From contig LWCA01000505.1 of the NCBI GenBank assembly GCA_001642005.1, forward strand, positions 1 to 25,222: 25,222 nucleotides of DNA, given 5' to 3'. This DNA is from Intoshia linei. Taxonomy: Eukaryota; Orthonectida; Rhopaluridae. Of the stretch, positions 1 through 10,300 are shown piece by piece. The number at the start of each line of letters is the position of its first letter. The stretch's first letter is position 1. The notes beneath the pieces are model-generated. The model was not told the origin of the DNA and did not search any database. It saw only the letters and a list, made by a program, of their open reading frames with translations. The position numbers were made by a program, and so were the translations under genes.

Positions 1-301
1 ATGTTTAGTTATACAGTTTATTTTTTTAAATTTTTTTCTAGCTCAATTTTTTTGTATTTTATTAATGATTTCATTTCTCGAATTCTGGCAATTTACATTA
101 TTTAAATTGTATTCAATGCATAATATGCATTGCATATAATTTAGAAAAAATCCAAATTATTGAACTAGAAACAAATTTAAAAATAAGTACTTATGGATAC
201 TCTAGTTTATAGATAGATAAAATTTATATATACAAAGTAATATATATGATTGCCAATTAAGCAACCATTTATTTTGAAAATTTAAAATTTTCAGTGAAAT
301 T

Positions 302-3300
302 TCAAATTAAATTAAAATCCAATGTATCGTTCACGTTCACGTTAACATTTATTTTTATTAGAAGAGTATACTCATCCTTAAATTCCAACATTTCTGTAAT
401 ATTCTTGATTTGTTCAAAATGAAATGCCATATCTGTTGCCAACACCAATGTTATTGTTAATGATCGAAATTTTCTAATATTGTATTAAACAAAATTCATA
501 TCAGGTAATATTTATATACAAATATACAGATAAATCTGTAGTTCTTATAGCTACATTTATTAAAATAGACCAGGGGTGCAAAATTTGTCTCCTTACGGCC
601 GCGGGCTGCCGTGGGTAATCCGTGTCATCATATTGAAATATATCATTTTACTTCAAATTCAAGGGAAATATTTTTATAAAAATGTTATATTTTTGACATT
701 GGCCACTTTCTCAATGTCAAATTAAATTTTGTGCGGTCGAAGTATCAATGAGTAAAGTAGCTTTGCGGCTAAATTGATAAAAAGGATTTTTCAAACGGAT
801 CGTTTAAACGTAAATAAAATAGAAAAAATTTCCAGTTTCACCATAACATTCAACACTAAAAACATTAACGTTTCAACTCCAGTAAATGCACCTCCATCAA
901 GAGTGATATGTATTTTTAAATTTAACTAATATTAAATTACCTATACTGCTCAGCAGTCATATTGTAAAGAATATTACAATCTTTGTCTTGCAAAATTTTA
1001 AATGCGCTAGCAATATGATGATTTTCCAATACGGATGCATCATTGTACAATATAGCTAATTCAGATCTAAAGATTAAAATTTAATTAAATCCTTGGCCAC
1101 TGGTTGCTCTCATAATGATTTTTTCTCAAAATAAATTAATATAGGATGGAGTAAAAAAAGACACACGATGAAGGATACACCACTGTAACTGGAGGTGACC
1201 AGATAACGTAATTACCCACTATAATACTCTATCCGATATTTTATTAGTACTGTCATTATTAACCAATCATTAAAGTATATTTGAATACATTAAAAGTTAA
1301 AATATATGTCATCAAATACAAAATACAAATTTTAAAAAATTGAAAATACAATTTGTTGTGAACATTAAGTACATCTATATACGAGTACGGTAACCCAATT
1401 AAGAAATTATTTTAAATACTGATAAAATTGTATTATTTTACCGTGTTGAAACATGAAAAGAATTATTTGTTCCTGTATGTTCATGATCATGTATAATAGC
1501 AGAAAAAATCAATGCAAAAATTTCTGTTGATGAAAGATAAATCTAAATTATAATAGAATGTTACTGATGTAAATGAAATACAGAATAATTTGAACAGTAA
1601 GTAATAATGCTGTACACAGTTTGTGTCACATCAGATGCATGCATATTGTTGTGGTAAGGGTTATCATATTTTGAGTAACCTTCTTGTATTTTAATTATAA
1701 AGTTTTCAAATACTATGAGAGGAATCTATATTTTATTTTAGAGAATAAATGAACATAATTAGAATAATAAAATATCAACGTATGATACGTTATGTATCCA
1801 TTAAGTTTTTGCTTGAAAAAATTAAGAAAATATAAAAATATACTTAAATTTAGCTATTACTTAAATATGTATTAATTACTAAATTGTTCATCACAATGTC
1901 GTTACTGACTTTTTTCAAAAACGGTTTTTTAAATAGTGTTTATATTGAAAAATACACCCACCTATCTACTCTATATCAAATTTTCTCAATTTTAAAACGA
2001 TTTTGACACTCTAATAGACATTAACAAAAGAAATTGTGTACCATGGCTTATTTTTTTATTCATTAAGGCAGTAAAATATTTCCAAATCTACCTTAATGAA
2101 CGACCAACGTATAAATTATGAATACCTTAAATATGTTAAAAACATCGAAAGTGTTCAACAGATAGCCACTTAGAAATCTTAGCGTATTGCCATTACACAT
2201 AGAATCCAATTGAAATATGTCGTAATTCCAAAGGTGTGAATTCTAAAATGAATACTTTTTTTCTTTAGTATTAGTATTAATACATATTTCTTTAGAAGAT
2301 ATATTTAGATTCCGTAAAGGGTTTATAGTTTCAAAATCTGAAAAGGACTTAAACGGCGATGGTGTCTACGAAGCTGAAGGTCTACTTGTTATAATTATTA
2401 GTAAATAAATGTACAGCAAGTGTTATACTATAATTATTACATTAAAAAACATATTAACCCTTTCACTGTCTGTGTATTCTATACCTGTAGTTCCCAAAAA
2501 AATGTATTGTCGACCCCCTAACAGTATACAAATATTTTTAGAGATAATCAATTAGTAAAAAATAGGGAATATGTTTATTATATTATTATAACAGCGATTA
2601 AAAACATTTCATCTTTTAATATTACTGGCTTTATTTTCGCTATAATTCATACTTATAGTAGATTAATATTAATATTATTAATAAAGTTTATGACTTTTAG
2701 TTTCTATTTAAATTTGTATTCAAAATATTTTGAAAATAAGAATTTGAAATTTAAAAATTGCGAAGGACGAAATTTTATAAATTTTCATCCAAATTGCTTT
2801 ATTGGAAATGTGTAGACGTTCACTGCACATTTTTTTTTGAAATTGTAGGATCAATATTTACATTTTCCATTTTTATTTTAATCAAAATATTTGAAAAATA
2901 TTCGTTGATAATATATTTAAAATTATTTTTCACCGGGAATGCGTAGATTTCTGGGGTTGAAATTTTGTATTTATATCAACTGGAATAATCTCTATCAGAA
3001 TAATTTTTTTTTAATTTTCGAACCGTTAATTATTTCACATTTTTTGTTTTAATAAAATATTTCGAAAAAAAAATATATGAATACTAAAATGCTTTTTTGA
3101 CCCGGAACTCGTCACTTATTCGGATTAAAATTTTCTGTGTGTTAACAGGATATAAATGTAAAACGTGTAAATTTTTTGAAATTCTAGGGCTGTTTTCATT
3201 AAAAAAAGAAGGGTAATTTGGGGTTTTGGCACAATGAAGATATAATTTTTTTAAATTTAAATTTATGATAATATTTATTATTTTAAAATCCATATCAGCA

Positions 3301-5768
3301 TCAGTGGCGTAGCGTGACTTTTCTTACAAGGTGTTCGGGAATGGTTACTTGGGAACGTAACATTTTTAAATAAAGTTAAAATAAATAGCGAATTATAAAG
3401 AAATGTTCATAAGGGGTCGAGAATACAGAAAATTTGGAAACCACTTCTATAAAGTATGCTTGAAAGATAACTTGTATTTGATATGAATTTAATTTATTTC
3501 ATTGTTGTATATAAAATTTTTGACCAATTAAAAATAGAATACTGTATTTAAATTAAAGTGGCCAAAAAAATACGTATTTTTAGTTTCTTTGGAATAAATT
3601 TTAAGCCGAAAATTTTTATTCGTCATCATAGATAAGTAGTTTTGGCTTTAAATTTAACACCAAATAAACTAAAAGTACGTATTTTTTTGGCCACTTTATC
3701 TAAATCTATATCTAAGTGTAAGTTGTTCATTTTATTTTTAACACCTTGAGTAAAATTTGACAATGTAAATCTCTATAAAAAATATTATCATATTATAAAT
3801 GTGAGCATAAATTTATCATTAAGCTACTATGAAATTGTGTCCGCTAAATTTTCAAGACACCTTAAGTTAAGTATAATTTTATAATTTAAATTTCTATAAA
3901 AAATATTTAACCAATTTTTCCGATGTACAAATTTATTCTAATTGAAATTTATTATCAGTTTAAAATTTTTTTGTACTGATGTTTTTTAAAAATAGATTTT
4001 AACAGATAATTTATTATTGACCTTTTATATGAATATCGAATATGAACTATGATGTGATATCGAACTTAAATTATAAAAATTATGTTATTTATTAAATATA
4101 ATTTTTTTAAATTTTAAATTGTCTAGTGTTTGGCGAACACCTTGCACACTATGACGCTACGCCACTGATCAGCATATATAATTTTTTAAATTCTCCAACT
4201 CGTTTGATTTTTAAAAAAAGGGACAATTGGGGTTTTTGACCCGTAAGATATGCGTTTGGAAGGTTGAAATTATGTTTGCGAACACCGCGGAAAAAACTGT
4301 AATTGAAATGTGGACTTTATAAAATTTTAAGACGGTAATTATTTAAATAAAGTTGAACACACACACGCACAAACAAAAATGGCTAGCATATTATATAAGT
4401 TAGGACAACACTACTATATATTAGATAATGTAAGTAATATCGTATCTTCAATAGTACAGAATTACACTAGAAATATTTACCACTATAAGGATATTAAATA
4501 TATAATTAAATATTATAAGTTTATAGAATCTTATATATCAGACGTCATGACGATTGTAAATTAACATAATTTATTCATTTAGAAATTTTTATTGTAACTA
4601 ATTTAACAAAGTTACCCATGTAAATGAAATACAGTGAAACCTCTTTATAAAAAACCTCTCTATAAACAAATTATTATGCTTTTAAAAATATATCAATCGT
4701 ATATAATTTGTTTGTTACATTTTCACATGTCAAAGTTTAGTTTTTATGGAATTTTTATGACACTTATCACGCTTTTTTGATACTCCAAAAAACAAATTAG
4801 TCGTTAAATTTTCAAAATCGTTTGTTTATAAAGAGGTTTTACTGTATAATGTACTATTTTACTTGAATATCACTTCGAACCAATGTAGGTATATTATATA
4901 AAATACTTTTCTTTTGAATACTAATAGAATATTAAAATTAAATTTTTGATAATAAACTTTGAAATAATGTGCCCGAAGCGTATAACATTAACAATGCATC
5001 TAAATCTTTTTATTTCAGGTTTTATATTCGATTGTGTGTTTTTATGGAAAGTAGTATATAACCATCTTTTAACTTCTTGTGGCAATTTTTGATTATCACG
5101 TCCTTTATAATCAATTATATTGAATATGCGTCTACATTAATCAATTTATTAGTTCATTGTGGACATATCGTCAAAGGCCACTTATAAAATACTTTTTTAC
5201 ATTTTAACATTTTATACACAAATTTTAATATTTATCAGTGCTAAATATTAAATGATAAATTATCATTATCATATGTATTTACGGGATAATACGAATTAAT
5301 ATGCCTGAGATTCGTTAGATGATTATTAATTATTATAATGATTTTTGATTATAAAATTCGATAATAATTTAACATATTACACAAATTAGTTAATAATTTT
5401 TTACTTTTTTTCGTTTTTATGAGCCATATCAAGCATCTGTGATGCAAGTTTAAAATTTTCAAGTATAAGCTGCTTGTTAACTTTTTTCTTTTTTTCAATA
5501 AAATTTATAATGCTTTTAATCCTAGACATGTAAAAAATTAAAAAATAATGAACCTTTCAGATAATTCATGCAATTGTTTTATGCAATGAGTATTTGAAAA
5601 AACAAATTCCCCCAATTCTTCCTTAAATTTTTTAACTTCAAGCCAGTTTTCCTTTTTCAGATGCTTCCTATAAATACTTTGTTGATTCAATCTTTCCAAA
5701 TGATCAGCGCGTATTTCACATTTAATTTTTCCATTAGGCGTAGTATAATGGGATACTGGAACACCCAT
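302..5768 (-). CDS. PDE1-type Ca2+/calmodulin-dependent cyclic nucleotide phosphodiesterase, 5' part, nine exons, continues off the left edge
   Basis: Hydrolyses cAMP and cGMP in the cytosol under calmodulin control. Exons read on the minus strand: 5554-5768, 5405-5521, 4958-5131, 4863-4920, 2126-2242, 1582-1725, 1442-1542, 941-1066 and 372-473. Codon phases agree at all eight junctions, giving 384 codons. Residues about 60-85 resemble the calmodulin-binding helix (SERIKSII). [13 protein letters not shown] (about 127-139) matches the PDE1 pre-catalytic block PSEVRDWLASTF. Catalytic-domain motifs are YHNNMHASD (251-259; His252, His256), HDHEHTG (293-299; metal ligands His293, Asp294), [13 protein letters not shown] (about 314-326) and [15 protein letters not shown]. 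The distal half (ISHPAK metal Asp, substrate-binding Gln) would lie beyond base 1. The start ATG at 5766-5768 follows an in-frame TAG three codons upstream, but an acceptor-like tag there leaves an earlier exon possible. The last donor (GA|gtatac at 371) is weak; without splicing the frame runs to a stop at 302. Family seen clearly; sequence quite divergent. Confidence 0.88.
571..640 (+). repeat. hAT-style terminus in the last visible PDE1 intron
   Basis: Begins caggggtgcaaaatttg, followed by a GC-rich stretch (ggccgcgggctgccgtggg) that is unlike the surroundings and typical of hAT ends. It lies in the 474-940 intron; the opposite end was not found. Confidence 0.4.
3302..4167. mobile_element. 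Non-autonomous hAT-type element, 866 bp, with 8-bp target duplication
   Basis: The ends are CAGTGGCGTAGCGT and its exact complement, followed by imperfect inverted similarity including aaggtgttcg. The target duplication is the perfect 8-mer atcagcat at 3294-3301 and 4168-4175, typical of hAT transposons. It inserted into copy 1 of the dispersed repeat. No transposase is encoded. A smaller element at 3556-3696 is nested inside it. Confidence 0.9.
3556..3696. mobile_element. TA-flanked palindromic miniature element nested in the hAT element
   Basis: This 141-bp element starts AAGTGGCCAAAAAAATACGT and ends with the complement of that sequence. TA flanks it at 3554-3555 and 3697-3698, pointing to a Tc1/mariner-type helper. 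A degenerate relative in reverse orientation lies at 8472-8601. Confidence 0.82.
4632..4844. mobile_element. TA-flanked miniature inverted-repeat element, 213 bp
   Basis: Ends are CAGTGAAACCTCTTTATAAA and, inverted, CAGTAAAACCTCTTTATAAA. TA flanks at 4630-4631 and 4845-4846. It lies in PDE1 intron 4, only about 18 bp from exon 4 (4863-4920). Similar in style to the element at 17104-17203. Confidence 0.85.
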
Positions 5769-7301
5769 CTTTATCTATTCAAAATTAAAATTTTGATTTT
5801 AAAATTCCCTACAACTATTTCAATGAATTCCACTATTTATATAATTATTAGTCAATATTCAGTTTACTTTATTAAATTTAATTAACATATTGACTTTTAT
5901 AATTATATTTGACTTTATCTATAGTGTATATATTTAAATTTATTGAGATACATGAAACTTGCAAGTCAAAATAATAATACATTATTTAACATGTATCTAA
6001 TTTATGTACTAATAATGTTTTTTTATCAATAATCAATAATTAGTTTTATTTATTTGTATCTGATATTTAGTAATTTTGTAATTAAAATCTATTCCTTTTA
6101 CCATCAAATTTATTTAATAAATATTAGTGCGTTCTAATCATTATAAATTATATGAATAATCAATACTATTTAAAAGTCGGATGTTTTTACTCCAAAAATT
6201 TTAAATTTAAGTCAATATCAAAATTACAACAACAAATAAAACCAAATAATGAAATTATGCGAATTAGTATATTATAATATTAATATATAATTATTAATAT
6301 AATATATACGTTTTTTCAAAGAATTAAAGAAATAATGTGCACATGGTTTATTTCCAGTATAGGTTACATTTCAGTAGCGTATATCATTTAATAATCTTAC
6401 ACAAATGATTATTATCATTATCATAAATATGAACTAAATTTATCAATTTTTTATACATTTTATAGGATTAGTATTTATAAGTAACAGTCTCTCTTCCTTG
6501 TTTCATACAGGCTGTATGTACTTTAGGGTGTCACACGTATTCAAGAATCAAGAGCGATTAGTGCGCATCTAGTGTATTTGCGTGTAAAATAAAATAATCG
6601 AAATAAAATATTGTAAAAATGTCGATTCGAGTGGCGTTGTTCAGTATTAATTTTTCTATAACGTCCATACTTACGTATTGTATATAAAGTTAATATAGCT
6701 ATAAATGTGTTCAATATTTCTGTTTGTAACTACAGTAATATCTCGATATAGTCACGTTCGATTACTTCAATTTTAATTTATTTGAGTTAAATGTAAAGCC
6801 AAAATTACATATATATGATTGCAACAAATATTTTTGGCTTAAAATTATTTTTAAATAAACTAAAATTTAAGTAATCGAACGTGACTATATCGAGATATCA
6901 CTGTATTAATATTAAAAACTGAGCTTAGATAAAATTTAATATGCGAAAATTTTTAGTCATTTTTTTTCCACGTAGAAAGTAAGATAAATTTAACTTTCCG
7001 AATTTTGCATCTGCGCGTCAAAAACGAATTTTAATAAAATTTTGTGTATTTAATAATGCGTAAAAGTATACACCTGGAAACGTCCACTCTTGGCAGACCT
7101 AGCTACTATTTCTACAAATTAAATACTGGAAAAGCTGCTTATAATATATATTAATTATTCATTTAATCACTAGAGAGATAAATATATCAGCCACATGTTA
7201 TTGTTTTGTTTACATAAACAATAAATACATCTTTGTAAATGTTTTATTTAAAATTAACTTTAAAAATAATAAAAATTTAAAGTCGAACCATAATCTAAGT
7301 A
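5769..7301. promoter_or_regulatory. Head-to-head intergenic region between PDE1 and STT3A
   Basis: This 1.5-kb stretch separates the two start codons and should hold both promoters if no further 5' exons exist. Most is extremely AT-rich. The exception is about 6480-6660, which is richer in G and C with several CpG (for example aagagcgattagtgcgcatc) and is my best guess for a transcription start or noncoding first exon. A TATA-like run lies at about 6678. A 171-bp inverted-repeat element occupies 6733-6903. No convincing coding exon was seen here. Regulatory role is inferred from position only. Confidence 0.3.
6733..6903. mobile_element. TA-flanked miniature inverted-repeat element, 171 bp
   Basis: Left end CAGTAATATCTCGATATAGT and right end the complement of CAGTGATATCTCGATATAGT, with the match continuing through cacgttcgattactt. 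TA at 6731-6732 and 6904-6905. It sits 398 bp upstream of the STT3A start. The centre shares tttggcttaaaatt and aaataaactaaaa with the 3556-3696 family. Confidence 0.88.
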
Positions 7302-10300
7302 ATGGAAGAATTATTAATACATTCGAAATATCAATCTAAACTTTTTTGTACAATATACAACAACCGTTATTTACTGAAATGGATAATTTTATTGTTTAGC
7401 AGTATATTGGGTAATTTATTTATTATTTATAAATCTATATAAATTAATTTTTTATTTTTATCCATCAACCTTAGAATATACATTTTAAAAATTCAGAGGT
7501 TTGTAAAAATCGTGTCATAAGAGATTTATAAACATTGGAAAAATATATAGTAAATGCACGTAATACTATTGTTGCATGTATATAATATAATCCAATTTAT
7601 TATTTGAGTATATACGGAATTTCGCTATGGATATTTTTTTATTAAAAGTCAATGTATTTATTCAACTATGCTTGGCGAGATATAATAAGTTCATATAACT
7701 AAAATTATAATTTAATAGCATTCACAATAAGACTTAGTTCAGTATTAATTTATGAGTCTGTTATACATGAATACGATCCATATTTCAATTACAGAACAAC
7801 TAAATATCTCTCTAAAAATGGATATTATAATTTTCATAATTGGTTTGATGAAAAAGCATGGTACCCACTTGGAAGGGTAATTTTAACTATTTTTATTTTT
7901 AAAAATAATACAGTCCAAGTATTTTGACAAATTTTAACCGAATTGATTTATTTAATTAGTAATTATTAATTTAATTGATAATTATCCATTATAACGGAAT
8001 CGATTTGCTGTTTAATATTTCTTTGTTAATAAATAAAATTTCATCCGGTTAGTGAAGTGTTACTATCAAAAAATTCCTTATAAAGGAATTAATCAATTTA
8101 TACAAATCAAAAATTCAATTTTTTTGAACTTGGACTGCATATAATCTATGGATATATAAAAATGTTTGATAATTATTTTTTAGATTGTTGGAACTACTAT
8201 ATATCCTGGTAATTGAAATTATATAATCAATATTTATTAATCATATCTTTATGAAAACTAAGTTCTAACTATTTAGTAAACATTAAATACTTATATATAA
8301 TATATAAGTGATAATGATAATATTTAGGATTAATGATCACATCTACTGCTATTATGCATTTCTTGGACTTTATTCAATTTCCATTACACATAAAAGACAT
8401 TTGTGTATTTCTTGCACCTCTTTTTTCTGCGTTTACAGTTATATCCATTTATTTATTGACTAACGAGATACAAGTAATTTTAATATTTTTAGTTTATGTA
8501 AAGTGTCTAAAACTACTTATCTATAATGAAGAATAAAAATTTTCGGCTTACAATTTATTCCAAATAAACTAAAAGTGATAGTCTGTATTTTTTAGCTACT
8601 TTAGTTTATGATAAGTTTATGTTACACGGGATAAACTTTATCCCGTGTAACATAATCAATTATTTATCTAACGTTTTCGGGTTTTGAGAAAATTAGTAGC
8701 AGAAATGTAAAAATATTTTAAAAAAATGAATAATTGTATTTTATTAATTTTTTAAGTTGTAAGTATAAATGTATTTTTCGATAAAAACTTTGTACTACAT
8801 GTCAATGGTTATTTTAACAAATCTTTACAACTATGTAAATTGTAAATATTTGAAACCAATAAACGAATAATAGTAATAGTGACATCAAACTATACACAAA
8901 TAATATCCAACAGTGCTTACTACATTATTAAATTGTATTAGTTATGATTATCACATAATATTGCTCCAATGAAAATTTGAATATTTAAACTCCATTACAT
9001 TTTTAAGTATTTGCTATTTACATCATTATACATTATATTGTATTATAAAGTATATATTATTATATATCTTGTATGTTGCAGCATAATATCATTAGTTTAA
9101 TCCAATCCTAATGATATATTTAAATCATTCATGCTCAATTTTGACAGTATAATTTTAGATAGTTTCTTATAATCTAGAGTTGTGCATTCATATATCGACA
9201 ATCATTTAAAGTTGTATTATGAATTAATTAAATTAATCAATGTTTTTCTTAACTTTTAACTTACACTACAATGTAATTTATTTACAGTTAATTGATAATT
9301 ACTATTATCATTTAAAGTTGTTTAATTGTCTTTAAACTGCTTTTAAAAATATTTAACTAAATGATTTTAAATTTCATCATTTTTATTTGTATCCAAGACC
9401 GTGGAAAGGGCCATGGGCCACACCACCCAGGCATAAAATCATGAAAGGTTTACTATTTTAAATTAATTTTATGATTACCAATGCGATTTTTAATTATTTG
9501 TAATTTTTAGACAATAAACGATTGATCAAACAATTTATAGATGTCTCATTTTAAAAAAATACACGGAACCTACAATTTCCATTTGACCGGGCCCACTGAT
9601 GACTCTTCACGGTCTTGTTAGTATCACCATTATACTAGAAATAAAACTGGAATTTCAACCATTTTAAAATTTTTAAAATAAATTAATACTTTTTAATCGA
9701 AATTTTTTTTAATTTGTAATGCAAATTTTAATCTTACATGCAATATCTTATCCATATATAAAGTAAAACTATATCTAATTGATCTCGTATATGTATATAT
9801 ATCGTATAAATTAATTCTATAATGCCTTTTAATTTTAATTGTTCATTAACTTTTTATATATTTTGATAATCATAATTTATAGGGTACCAAATCAGCATTA
9901 CTTGCGTCAGCATTAATGTCTATAGTACCGGCATACATATCAAGGTCGGTTGCCGGTTCATATGACAATGAAGGAATAGCAATATTCTGCATGTTAATTA
10001 CATACTACCTATGGATAAAAAGTGTTAAAACGGGATCGATGTTTTGGGCGTCTATTACCGCATTAGCCTACTTTTATATGGTATCAATAAATAAAAATTA
10101 TATAATAATTATAATCTTAATTATAATGTCATTTATACAGTAGTTGCAAAAAGTTAACGTTTTAATGTTTTCCATAGTAGTTGAATAGTTGTTTATAGAT
10201 ACAATAAATTTACATATTTCATTGTAAAAACGTTGGTAATTTCATTGTAAAATAAAGAAATATTTACACGTATATCTGAAATAAAGGTAATAATAATTGA

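Larger units (their letters stand above)
2690..4400 (+). repeat. Dispersed repeat, copy 1, interrupted by a hAT-type insertion
   Basis: About 840 bp of sequence shared in the same orientation with 18830-19980. Shared landmarks include tttaaaaattgcg near the start, ttctagggctgttttcat near 3185, aaaaaactgtaattgaaatg near 4290, and an acacacac run before agcatattatataagt at the end. Copy 1 is split at 3302-4167 by a later insertion. It lies in PDE1 intron 4 (2243-4862). No coding frame is shared, so I treat it as an old noncoding repeat or the noncoding end of a larger element. The frames at 2758 and 3084 are part of it and are not genes. Confidence 0.8.

Noticed and set aside
2056-2125. A possible 34-nt PDE1 intron (2092-2125) leading to [11 protein letters not shown]
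   Set aside because: The frame closes at a TAA with no donor. The exon at 1582-1725, beginning IPLIVFENF, supplies the correct homologous sequence in the right phase.
2454-2475. TTAA followed by ccctttcactgtctg, resembling a piggyBac-type end
   Set aside because: No inverted partner end with TTAA was found nearby, so one end alone is not enough to call an element.
2758-3293. Open frames 2758-2946 (+) and 3084-3293 (-)
   Set aside because: Both lie in the dispersed repeat. The matching region of copy 2 does not preserve the frames, and no family motif is present.
4379-4564. 61-codon plus-strand frame starting [13 protein letters not shown]
   Set aside because: It begins at the tail of the repeat and is Ile/Tyr/Asn-rich, as expected from random AT-rich DNA. 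It has no partner exon and is antisense to a PDE1 intron.
5401-5403. Stop codon after AHKNEKK, suggesting a separate 111-residue two-exon gene
   Set aside because: The TAA is part of a gtaaaa splice donor. Using it gives phase 2, which matches the exon starting at 5131, and the joined protein aligns with PDE1 N-termini through LPQEVKRWL.
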